Source: Arsenicibacter rosenii (GTDB lineage: Bacteria; Bacteroidota; Bacteroidia; Cytophagales; Spirosomataceae). Taken from it: a DNA stretch of 64,000 bases. Shown here piece after piece: positions 16,441 through 25,263 of the stretch (position 1 is the stretch's first letter; each line of letters begins with the position of its first letter). The stretch spans positions 82-64,081 of the forward strand of contig NZ_MORL01000031.1 of NCBI RefSeq assembly GCF_001870735.1. The letters run 5' to 3'. Made by a program: the position numbers and the translations under genes. The notes under the pieces were generated by a model. The model saw only the letters and a list, made by a program, of their open reading frames with translations, was not told where the DNA came from and ran no database searches.

Positions 16441-17934
16441 ATGGAAAATCATCTGTTGAATAGCATAACGGCCGAACAGACGGGCATCAGTCCCCGTAAA
16501 AAGACCCGTCCGCGTATTGGCGTGTTTGGCGTTGGCTATGTCAAATACTGGGGGCAATTTGACGGTTTGCTGGACGATATGCTCCGGAAACAGGCTGTAT
16601 TTATCGAAAAACTAGACAAACTGGACGCGGCTGATGTCGTGGATTTTGGTCTGGTCGACGAAGCGACAAAGGCCTATGACCTGGTCCCAAAGCTGAATGC
16701 GGCGAATCTGGACCTGATTTTTTGTGACATGCTTACCTATGCCACCTCCAGCACGTTCGGGGTCATTATCCGGAGCGTCAGTGTGCCGATTGTACTGGTG
16801 GCCCTACAACCCGACAAAGCCATGGACTACAGCAATGCGTCGACGTATTTACAGCTGTATAACGATGACATTTGCTCGCTTCCTGAATTTACCGGCGTCG
16901 CCGTCCGGATGGGCAAAAAGGTGCCGGAAATGATCATCGGAACGCTTTACGACGACCCGCAGGCGGATGCCGAGATTGAAGAGTACTGCCGGATTGCGGC
17001 TGTGCTGCATGATCTGAAAACGGCCCGTATCGGCCATATCGGCCATCCGATTGAGGCCATGCTCGATATGCACTCAGATTCAACCATGCTTACCGCCCAT
17101 TTCGGTCCGCATATTGTGCAGTGTGAGGCCCACGAGATTGTCACGCAGTATCTGCAGGCGACCGAAGACGAAATTGATGGGCTGAAAGAACGCATACTCG
17201 CCTTTTTCGATACCCCTGATCCGGTGTCTGATCCGATTTCGGAGAAATTACGGGACGCTGATCTGTACGTGGCAGCGCGGGCGGCGGTGGCGCTGGAGCG
17301 CTTTATTAAGGCCCGGAAGCTGGATGGACTGGCTTACTATTACGACGGACCCGATAACAGTGATACGCGGGTCGTGATGTCGAACCTGATCGTAGGAAAC
17401 TCGCTGTTGCAGGGGGCGGGCTTCCCGATGTGCGGTGAGTCGGACCTCAAAACCTGCATTGCCATGCTGATTATGGAGCGGCTGGGTATCGGCGGCAGCT
17501 TTGCCGAATTCCATCCGGTTGATTTTAAGGAAGATTTTGTGCTGGTCGGCCACGACGGGCCGCATAACATCGCCATTGCCGAAGGGCAGCCTGTGTTGCG
17601 GAGTCTGAAAAAGTACCACGGCAAGCCGGGCTTCGGAGCCGGTGTCGAATTCAAAATCAAGGAAGGGCCAATTACGATGTTGAGCATCAACTCCACGTTC
17701 GACGGCAAAATAAAGTTCATCATTGCCGAAGGCGAGTCTATTGCGGGCCCGATTCCACCCACAGGAAATACCAACACCAGAGGCTTTTTTAAACCTGATG
17801 TCCGCACATTTCTGAAACGCTGGATCAGCGAAGGACCGACCCATCATTTTGCGCTCGGGGTCGGCCACCATGCCGGTACTATCCGGAAAATTGCTGATTA
17901 CCTGAACGTTGAGTCTGTGATTATCAGTGGTTAA
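16441..17934 (+). CDS. L-fucose/L-arabinose isomerase family protein
   Basis: About 497 residues. The N-terminal fold starts RPRIGVFGVGYVKYWGQFDG. The C-terminal half carries GESDLKTCIAMLIMERL, VGHDGPHNIAIAEG, INSTFDGKIKFIIAEGE and GVGHHAGTIRKIADYL, which match the sugar isomerase family of L-fucose and L-arabinose isomerases, metal-dependent aldose-ketose isomerases. The frame is open to a TTG at 16411, but the ATG at 16441 is the natural start behind the operator. The following SusC gene starts 36 bp downstream. Inside a rhamnosidase PUL it probably isomerises the released deoxy-sugar; the exact sugar is inferred, not shown. Confidence 0.82.
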   Translation: MENHLLNSITAEQTGISPRKKTRPRIGVFGVGYVKYWGQFDGLLDDMLRKQAVFIEKLDKLDAADVVDFGLVDEATKAYDLVPKLNAANLDLIFCDMLTYATSSTFGVIIRSVSVPIVLVALQPDKAMDYSNASTYLQLYNDDICSLPEFTGVAVRMGKKVPEMIIGTLYDDPQADAEIEEYCRIAAVLHDLKTARIGHIGHPIEAMLDMHSDSTMLTAHFGPHIVQCEAHEIVTQYLQATEDEIDGLKERILAFFDTPDPVSDPISEKLRDADLYVAARAAVALERFIKARKLDGLAYYYDGPDNSDTRVVMSNLIVGNSLLQGAGFPMCGESDLKTCIAMLIMERLGIGGSFAEFHPVDFKEDFVLVGHDGPHNIAIAEGQPVLRSLKKYHGKPGFGAGVEFKIKEGPITMLSINSTFDGKIKFIIAEGESIAGPIPPTGNTNTRGFFKPDVRTFLKRWISEGPTHHFALGVGHHAGTIRKIADYLNVESVIISG

Positions 17935-17970
17935 TCAATCGTTTCATCATTCCTGAACCCTTAAAACGCA

Positions 17971-20900
17971 ATGAACCATTATCTGTTTTATCGCCTGCGA
18001 CTTCTGGTTATTGGCAGCATGCTGAGTGTGCTGACCGTGGCTAACCTCGTACATGCCCAATCGAATAAACTACTGATCAGCGGCAAAATTACGGCCGCTG
18101 AAGATGGCGGGGAACTGGTGGGTGCAACCATTACGGAAAAAGGCACCTCAAACGGTACGACCTCCGACGCCGGTGGCCTCTTTAAACTGAACATTTCCCC
18201 GGGCAGTACGCTGGTGGTGAGTTTTATCGGGTATGCGCCGCAGGAAATCCCGGTCAACGGACGGACAACGGTCAACGTGTCGCTGAAAACCGACCAGCAG
18301 CAGCTACAGGACGTGGTGGTGGTCGGCTACGGTACCCAGCGGAAAAAAGACCTGACGGGCTCACTCGTTAACCTGACCAACAAGGACCTCGTGCCGGTAC
18401 CGTCGGCGACGAGTGTCGATCAGATGATGCAGGGCAAAGTGGCCGGCGTGCAGATTACGCAGACATCGGGAGCCCCCGGCGGCAACGTCAACGTGCTGAT
18501 TCGCGGAATCAGCTCCATCACCGGCGGTAACTCCCCCCTCTATGTGGTCGACGGCTATGCCATCGGTACGGGCGGGGGCGGTTCTGACCTGAGTACGTTT
18601 GCTGCTAACTCCTATTCGGCCAGCAACATGGCCGGTAGCAGCGGTACGAACCGGGTCAACCCGTTAACGACCATTAACCCGTCTGATATTGAATCCATTC
18701 AGGTCCTGAAGGATGCCTCGGCAACGGCTATCTATGGGTCGCGGGGGGCAAACGGGGTAGTGATCATCACGACCAAACGGGGTAAAACCGGCAAACCGCA
18801 AATCAGTTTTGAGCATTCGACCGGTATTCAGGAGCTGGCCAAAAAGCTGGATTTGCTCTCGCCCCGCGAATATGCCGAATATGTGGCCGAAGGGCGGGAT
18901 AATGCCTGGGTATTTGCCGGCGGAAAGGCCAGTGATCCGAATAGTGTCCGCAGCACGGCCACGCAGGTAAAACCGGAATTCCGGAATCCGGGCCAGTTTA
19001 CAGGAAATGGCACCGACTGGCAGGATGTCATTTTCCGGCAGGGCATCGTTCAGAACTATCAGCTGTCGGCGAGCGGCACCAGCCGCGACGTTGGCTACTA
19101 CGTATCGGGCGGTTTCTTCGACCAGAAGGGGATCATCATTGGGTCTGATTTCAAGAAGTTTACGCTACGGACCAACATTGACGCCCACCTGACCGATAAA
19201 CTGAAACTCGGCGCCTCTTTCTCGGGAGCACACTCGTACGGGAATTTTGCCCGGGCAGAGGGGCACCTGCAATACCGTGGCCTGATCTCGGCTGCGCTGG
19301 CCAGCGACCCGACCATTCCGGTGTATAATGCCGATGGTACGCCGTATTCTGAGTTTTCGAGCCCGACAGGAATTCCGGTGGAGAATCCGGTGGTGATTGC
19401 CGCCGAATTCTCGGATCAGCGGAATAATACCAATGTCTTTACCAACAACTACTTACAGTACGAAATTGCGCCGGGCTTTGTCTTTAAAACGTCAGTAGGG
19501 GTCAACTATTCCAACAACGTAACCCGCCTCTGGAAATCATCGAAGGTAGGGCTGGCAACGAGCCGGACCGGTGCCGCAACCGCAGGGGTCACCGAAATCA
19601 AAAGCCTCAACTGGCTGAACGAAAACACGCTGAACTACCGGCATAAGTTTGGCAATGTGCATGATATCGACGCGCTGGTCGGTTATACGATCCAGAAAAA
19701 TACCGACCAGGTGTTGCAGGCGGGGGCTACCGATTTCCCGACGGACGATGTACACTATCTGGCGGCAGGAGCCGTTACGTCGGGTACAGATTACAAAAGC
19801 GAGTGGTCGATGATGTCATGGCTGGCGCGGGTAAACTATACGCTGGCCGGCAAATATCTCTTTACGGCAACGGTGCGTGCCGACGGGAGTTCACGGTTCG
19901 GGAAGCAGAACCGCTGGGGTACCTTCCCGTCGTTCTCATTTGCGTATCGAGTGTCGGATGAGTCGTTTATGAAGTCGGTGCCGGTAATCAATGACCTGAA
20001 ACTGCGGGCTAGTTACGGCATTGCGGGCAACAACCTGATCCCGAACTATGCCAGCCAGGGGCTGCTGAGTATTCTGCGGAATGTGCAGGGCGGGCAGGTG
20101 GTGTCGGGTGTGGCTCCGTCGAGTTTATCGAACGATCTGCTGACGTGGGAACAGTCACTGCAAACCAACCTTGGTCTGGACCTGTCGCTGTTCAATAACC
20201 GGCTATCGTTTGTGGTCGATGCATACCGGTCACACAAAAAGAACCTGCTGCTCAACGTGATTCTGCCGGCTGCTTCGGGCTTTGGCTCGTCGGTACAGAA
20301 CATCGGCGAAATTGAAAACAAGGGGCTTGAACTGACCATCAATGCGCAGGCGATCCGGAAGGGCGCCTTTCAGTGGAATACCGATTTCAACATCAGCTGG
20401 AACCGCAATAAGGTGCTGGCGCTGAACTCGGCAACGGCCCGGATTCAGACGTCAGACTATCAGGTGGCCCAGGTCGGGTATCCGATTTCCAGCTTCCGGC
20501 TGCTGAATATTCTGGGCGTTTTCCAGACCCAGCAGGAGGTCGATGCCAGTCCGAAACAACATCCGCGCGTTCAGCCCGGCGATTACAAATACCAGGACGC
20601 TAACGGCGACGGCACCATTACGGCCGCCGACCGGACAATTGTCGGTAATCCGTGGCCCGACTTTACGTGGGGTTTCGGCAACCGGTTTTCCTACAAAAAC
20701 CTGACGCTGAACATCAGCGTAAACGGTTCGCAGGGGAACGAAATTTATTTCCAGGGGGGTGAGGTGTCGCTGAACGGGGCAGGGGTTCAGAACCAGCTGG
20801 GGGTGATGGCCGATCGCTGGCGGTCGGCCGATAATCCGGGAGCAGGCCGGTATTCACGGGCCATCCGGAATGATTATGCGTTTGGTTTCAGCGCCGGTAC

Positions 20901-21165
20901 GACAAAATACCTGTTCGACGGTTCGTATGTCCGCATCCGGAATGTGAACCTGAACTATGCCTTCCCGAATGCGCTGACGAAAAAGCTCCGGCTACAGGCC
21001 CTGTCGCTGTATGCCGACGTAACCAACCTGTACACCTTTACAAAATACCCCGGCTATGATCCGGAAGGGAGTACCACCGGTGATAACGTGGCGCGGAGCG
21101 GCATTGATTTCTTTGCGTACCCGAATCCGCGTACCTACACACTTGGTCTTCGTGTTTCGCTGTAA
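17971..21165 (+). CDS. SusC-family TonB-dependent transporter (PUL 1)
   Basis: A 1064-residue outer-membrane transporter. The signal peptide ends near VHAQS. A carboxypeptidase-like regulatory domain (about 33-110: ISGKITAAEDGGELVGATI) precedes the plug (DVVVVGYGTQRKKDLTGSLV, the SusC signature region; GVQITQTSGAPGG; LYVVDGYAI; DASATAIYGSRGANGVVIIT). The barrel ends NPRTYTLGLRVSL. With the SusD lipoprotein 27 bp downstream it imports oligosaccharides across the outer membrane, powered by TonB. Neighbouring GH106 genes imply a rhamnose-containing glycan. Confidence 0.96.
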   Translation: MNHYLFYRLRLLVIGSMLSVLTVANLVHAQSNKLLISGKITAAEDGGELVGATITEKGTSNGTTSDAGGLFKLNISPGSTLVVSFIGYAPQEIPVNGRTTVNVSLKTDQQQLQDVVVVGYGTQRKKDLTGSLVNLTNKDLVPVPSATSVDQMMQGKVAGVQITQTSGAPGGNVNVLIRGISSITGGNSPLYVVDGYAIGTGGGGSDLSTFAANSYSASNMAGSSGTNRVNPLTTINPSDIESIQVLKDASATAIYGSRGANGVVIITTKRGKTGKPQISFEHSTGIQELAKKLDLLSPREYAEYVAEGRDNAWVFAGGKASDPNSVRSTATQVKPEFRNPGQFTGNGTDWQDVIFRQGIVQNYQLSASGTSRDVGYYVSGGFFDQKGIIIGSDFKKFTLRTNIDAHLTDKLKLGASFSGAHSYGNFARAEGHLQYRGLISAALASDPTIPVYNADGTPYSEFSSPTGIPVENPVVIAAEFSDQRNNTNVFTNNYLQYEIAPGFVFKTSVGVNYSNNVTRLWKSSKVGLATSRTGAATAGVTEIKSLNWLNENTLNYRHKFGNVHDIDALVGYTIQKNTDQVLQAGATDFPTDDVHYLAAGAVTSGTDYKSEWSMMSWLARVNYTLAGKYLFTATVRADGSSRFGKQNRWGTFPSFSFAYRVSDESFMKSVPVINDLKLRASYGIAGNNLIPNYASQGLLSILRNVQGGQVVSGVAPSSLSNDLLTWEQSLQTNLGLDLSLFNNRLSFVVDAYRSHKKNLLLNVILPAASGFGSSVQNIGEIENKGLELTINAQAIRKGAFQWNTDFNISWNRNKVLALNSATARIQTSDYQVAQVGYPISSFRLLNILGVFQTQQEVDASPKQHPRVQPGDYKYQDANGDGTITAADRTIVGNPWPDFTWGFGNRFSYKNLTLNISVNGSQGNEIYFQGGEVSLNGAGVQNQLGVMADRWRSADNPGAGRYSRAIRNDYAFGFSAGTTKYLFDGSYVRIRNVNLNYAFPNALTKKLRLQALSLYADVTNLYTFTKYPGYDPEGSTTGDNVARSGIDFFAYPNPRTYTLGLRVSL

Positions 21166-21192
21166 ATCCCTGATACATAGTACGCTACTATT

Positions 21193-22629
21193 ATGAAAAA
21201 GAAACTATTCCTTATCCTGATGATGGCCGGTGCGTTGGTATCCTGCAAAGACTTCCTCGCCCTTGCCCCTGAATACCAGATTAGTGAACAGACGTTTTAT
21301 AAAAGCCAGAATGACTTTGAAACGGCCTTGACAGGTGTGTACGGCACCTTCCGGGGACTGTTCAGCAGCAACGTGCTGTATATGACCGAACTGTCGACCG
21401 ATAACGCCGAAATTCAATGGTCATCACCCTCGACAGATGAGATGCAGATGGATCAGAACGCCGTTACGTCGACCAACGCGTTTGTGCAGGCGGTCTGGAA
21501 CAGCTGTCTGTACACCATTTCGCGCAGCAACGCAATCCTGAACCGGATCGACGGGGTCAGTTTCGATCAGACGGCCAAAGACCGGATTAAAGGCGAGGCA
21601 AAGTTTATGCGGGCCTATGCTTATTTCTACCTGGTCCGGCTTTACGGAAATGTACCCATCATCACGCAGACGTTCAGTAGTCCGGCGCAGGTGTCGGCCG
21701 CTGATTTATCGCTGAAACCGGCCAGTGAGGTGTATGCCTTTTTGGTTAAGGATCTGACCGAAGCCGAGGCGCTGTTGCCGGCGGGCGGAAACACCGACAA
21801 AACGCGGGCGTCGCGGCTATCGGCCAAAGCCCTGCTCGGCAAAGTTTATCTGACACAGAAAAGCTATGATCTGGCCGCCGCCAAACTAAAGGAGGTAATC
21901 GATGCGAAAACGTACTCGCTGGCCGCTAATTACCAGACGCTGTTCACGAACGGGAATAACAACCTGGCCGAATCCGTTTTCGAGATGCAGTTTGTTTCGG
22001 GGCGGAGTCTGGGCAACAACTATTCGGCGCTGTTTACACCCGCCATTACGAGCATGGCGATTTTTACCAACAACCTCCAGGGCTCGGGCCGCATTACGCC
22101 GACCCTGAACCTGCTGAATGCCTACGAGGCCGGTGACGCCCGTAAGGCGGTGTCGGTCAATGATTCGGTAAGCCTGATCGGCGGCAAGAAGTCATACAGC
22201 CGGTATGGATTAAAATTCGTTGATTTTAAGGCGATTGATCTGTCAGACGGCAGCGTCACCTTTACCGCGCTGCGCTATGCCGATGTGCTGCTGATGTATG
22301 CCGAAGCGCTGAATGAGCAGGGCAAACCCGCCGAAGCCATTCCGTATATCAATCAGGTCCGGACGCGGGCCAAACTGGGTAACCTGACGGTGCAGACGCA
22401 GGCAGATGTCCGGCAGGCGATTGAAAATGAGCGCCGGGTTGAGTTTCTGTACGAAGGTCAGCGGTGGTTTGACCTGGTCCGGACGGGCCGTGCACTGACC
22501 GTCATGAACGCCCACTATGCCAGCCTGAAACTCTCGTTCAAACTCGATGAGTTCGAACTGATCTTCCCGATTCCGCAAAATGAGGTCGATCTTAACCCGG
22601 CGATGGTGAAACAAAATCCGGGGTATTAA
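21193..22629 (+). CDS. SusD-family glycan-binding lipoprotein (PUL 1)
   Basis: A 478-residue RagB/SusD protein. The lipobox is in GALVSC (MKKKLFLILMMAGALVSCKD). The TPR-rich body has YKSQNDFETALTGVYGTFRG, GEAKFMRAYAYFYLVRLYGN and the C-terminal RRVEFLYEGQRWFDLVRTGR and FPIPQNEVDLNPAMVKQNPGY, all classic SusD blocks. It caps the SusC barrel on the cell surface and binds the incoming oligosaccharide. It lies 27 bp after SusC and 37 bp before the 842-residue unknown protein, so it is part of one operon. Confidence 0.96.
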   Translation: MKKKLFLILMMAGALVSCKDFLALAPEYQISEQTFYKSQNDFETALTGVYGTFRGLFSSNVLYMTELSTDNAEIQWSSPSTDEMQMDQNAVTSTNAFVQAVWNSCLYTISRSNAILNRIDGVSFDQTAKDRIKGEAKFMRAYAYFYLVRLYGNVPIITQTFSSPAQVSAADLSLKPASEVYAFLVKDLTEAEALLPAGGNTDKTRASRLSAKALLGKVYLTQKSYDLAAAKLKEVIDAKTYSLAANYQTLFTNGNNNLAESVFEMQFVSGRSLGNNYSALFTPAITSMAIFTNNLQGSGRITPTLNLLNAYEAGDARKAVSVNDSVSLIGGKKSYSRYGLKFVDFKAIDLSDGSVTFTALRYADVLLMYAEALNEQGKPAEAIPYINQVRTRAKLGNLTVQTQADVRQAIENERRVEFLYEGQRWFDLVRTGRALTVMNAHYASLKLSFKLDEFELIFPIPQNEVDLNPAMVKQNPGY

Positions 22630-22666
22630 ACGGGGTAAATCACCGGAAAACCTGACTTTCAATTGT

Positions 22667-25195
22667 ATGCGTATTCTACTGTTTGCCTTTCTCAGCATTG
22701 CCGTTTCCGGCTTTATGCCGGGTCCCGAAATGCAGCAACCGGACAACCCGGCCCTGCGGGGGAAGCCCTTTAACAACATTACCCTGGAACTGTCGCTGAA
22801 ACCGTTTAAGAAAAATGACCAGGCGTATTACCGGCAGGTCTCCACGGAACTGTTTACCCAGTGGTCGGCGCTGCTGCGACATGCCGATACGGTATCTGTC
22901 ATGCTCTGGACCGGCGACGGGTCTGAGATTCTGGACTATACGGGCCGGATGAACCAACCCCTGGAATGGGCCCGCTACATGGGTAATCCGAATACAGACC
23001 ATGCTGTCGGGTCGGGGCCGAAGGAGCTTTCGCTACACGAGCGGGCGTACCTGTACATGGAGAATCCGCCGTCGTTTACCTACGGCGACCTGAAAGGCAT
23101 CATTCAATCGCTGAAGGAAGCCGGTAGCCGGGTGACGGGTAAGCCTATCCGGATCGGGGCAACGTTTGATCCGGGGCCGGAATTTGCGAAGTCGGCCTTT
23201 AAATACAAAAAGCACCCCGAAATTCTGGGTGGCAATGCCATGGGCCACAAAACCATGGTCAGTTGTTATGCCACGCTGAACGCTGATACAGCGCACTATG
23301 CCGGTTTCCCGTCCGGAATCCCGGCCAACACCCCGTTCGGCACGTTTCTGGGGCGCCAAAGCCAGCATTTTCTGACCGATCTGGGCTATGACTACATCTG
23401 GCTCAGCAACGGGTTCGGGTTTGGCGTGGAAGGCTGGTCATCGACCGGTGCCATTTTCAACGGGCAGGCGTTTGCCAGCGAAAAACTGGCCAACACCCGT
23501 GCGCTGATTGCTGATTTCTGGAACCGGTTCCGGAAAGAATGCCCCGGTTTCGAGATTCAGACGCGGGGAACGAATCTGTCTGCCGGAGCCGATCTGGCCC
23601 GCGATGGTGTTGACCTGAAGCAGATTTACGGGGGTAACTACAACATGCTGCCCCCGCCCAACTCGCCCTGGGCCGCCCTCGACGGTGATTTCGGGCTGGA
23701 GATGGCCGGTTATATGTCGCGCATGGCCGAGCTGCCCGATGAGCGGTATCTGTTCCGGTACTACACCCACGATCCGTGGTGGGTCAATAGCCCGTGGCTC
23801 GACCGGTACGGGCAGGAACCGCACGATATTTACCTGCCCATGGCCGTTGCCCGGATCAATGCCAGCGGTGACGTCCGGCTGCCCACGCACCTGAATTTTC
23901 TGACGGCCGACAATACCTACGGCGACATGCCCGCGCAGGTGCCCGACGAGGTAACGCCGCATATCCTGAAAGCCCGGTATGATTCGCCGACCGCGCCGGG
24001 GCCGCTGGTTTGGGTATATCCTTTTGAGGAGTACCATACCTGGGCGTACAAACAGCCCGGCCGCCTGCCCGAAATTTACTACGGGGACTGGCTGATCCGG
24101 CAGGCGATCAACAACGGGTTTCCGCTCAATACGGTGATTTCGACCGGTTCCTTTCAGCGTGTGCTGGCCGGAAAGCCGGCTTATTTCGGGGAGTCCGTGC
24201 TGGTCAGTATTGTACCGGAGGCGAATTCTGCGCAGGAAAAAGCCCTGATTGGCTTCGTTCAGAACGGCGGTAAACTGCTCGTTTACGGTCCGGCCGACCA
24301 TGCCGGCAGCGCCTTTCTCGACCTGCTGAACGGCCGCAATGCGGCACCGCTGGAAGGCGACTTCCTGGTCTCATCGATGATCAATGCCGACCGGCTGGCC
24401 AAACCGGCACCGGCGAAAATCACGCACCGGGCCTTATTTTCGGGCGGGGGCATCACCACACTGGTAAACGACAAGGCCGATAAGTTTACCCGCGTGCTGA
24501 CCCGGATGACGCAGGCCGGTAATAGCCGGGATGTAGTCTGGGTGCGCGAACTGCCAGCCTGGAAAGGCGGAAAAGTGGCCTATGTGCGGGGCACCAACTC
24601 CAGCCGGTTTACCGGCGGTAAACTGCTGACACCTGACAACCCCGATGAGCTGTTTACGGGGCCGTTGCTGATGCGGTATGTGCTCCGTGAGTTCGGGCTG
24701 GATTACCGTATAGACAAGAAAGATCCATCGGTCAAAAATCCGGTGCTGGCCATTGCGCGGGGCAATAACGGGTTTTTCTTTTCGGGCTATTGCCCGAACA
24801 CGACGGTAACCCACCGCTTCCGGCTGCCGCAGGGCGCTCCGCTGCTGACCGGCTACGAAACCGATCTCGACAACGGATTTTCGGTCTATAACCTGCCGAA
24901 AGCCTGGCATCGCGAAAGCCGTTTTTTTGTCGATCAGGCCGATGGGCAGGTGTCGTGTCAGGAGATGACGTCGGGTGTACAGTACATGAAACGGTGTGTG
25001 AAGCTGACGGGGCTAAAAAACGCAACGGTCCGTATTTATCCGGATGAGGGCGTATCAGAGCAGGCACTACGGGTATATACCAACTCGGGTTATCCGTGGA
25101 AAAAAGGGCAGACCGCCGTTAAGCCCGGCGACCGGAAATACGGCCATCACTACGTTGTTGAAAACGTGACCGGAGAGCTTGTGGCTTTCTGGTAA
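22667..25195 (+). CDS. Large secreted protein of unknown family in a rhamnosidase PUL
   Basis: An 842-residue protein with signal peptide (MRILLFAFLSIAVSGFMPG). I do not recognise a named family. The first about 480 residues look like a barrel-type glycosidase core: VMLWTGDGSEILDYTG, IRIGATFDPGPEFAKSAF, YDYIWLSNGFGFGVEGW, EIQTRGTNLSAGADLARDGV, LPTHLNFLTADNTYG. The next region resembles a glutamine-amidotransferase-like Rossmann domain as in GH42-type enzymes (VLVSIVPEANSAQEKALIGF, QNGGKLLVYGP). A beta-sandwich C-terminus follows. Its position between SusD and two GH106 genes suggests a periplasmic enzyme on the same glycan. The catalytic residues are not identified. Confidence 0.75.
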   Translation: MRILLFAFLSIAVSGFMPGPEMQQPDNPALRGKPFNNITLELSLKPFKKNDQAYYRQVSTELFTQWSALLRHADTVSVMLWTGDGSEILDYTGRMNQPLEWARYMGNPNTDHAVGSGPKELSLHERAYLYMENPPSFTYGDLKGIIQSLKEAGSRVTGKPIRIGATFDPGPEFAKSAFKYKKHPEILGGNAMGHKTMVSCYATLNADTAHYAGFPSGIPANTPFGTFLGRQSQHFLTDLGYDYIWLSNGFGFGVEGWSSTGAIFNGQAFASEKLANTRALIADFWNRFRKECPGFEIQTRGTNLSAGADLARDGVDLKQIYGGNYNMLPPPNSPWAALDGDFGLEMAGYMSRMAELPDERYLFRYYTHDPWWVNSPWLDRYGQEPHDIYLPMAVARINASGDVRLPTHLNFLTADNTYGDMPAQVPDEVTPHILKARYDSPTAPGPLVWVYPFEEYHTWAYKQPGRLPEIYYGDWLIRQAINNGFPLNTVISTGSFQRVLAGKPAYFGESVLVSIVPEANSAQEKALIGFVQNGGKLLVYGPADHAGSAFLDLLNGRNAAPLEGDFLVSSMINADRLAKPAPAKITHRALFSGGGITTLVNDKADKFTRVLTRMTQAGNSRDVVWVRELPAWKGGKVAYVRGTNSSRFTGGKLLTPDNPDELFTGPLLMRYVLREFGLDYRIDKKDPSVKNPVLAIARGNNGFFFSGYCPNTTVTHRFRLPQGAPLLTGYETDLDNGFSVYNLPKAWHRESRFFVDQADGQVSCQEMTSGVQYMKRCVKLTGLKNATVRIYPDEGVSEQALRVYTNSGYPWKKGQTAVKPGDRKYGHHYVVENVTGELVAFW

Positions 25196-25263
25196 GTGCG
25201 GCTGAAGGCTACTGTGTTACGCGGAGTTGTGGTGTAATGCCTTGTTTTAACCAAAGAGATAAC

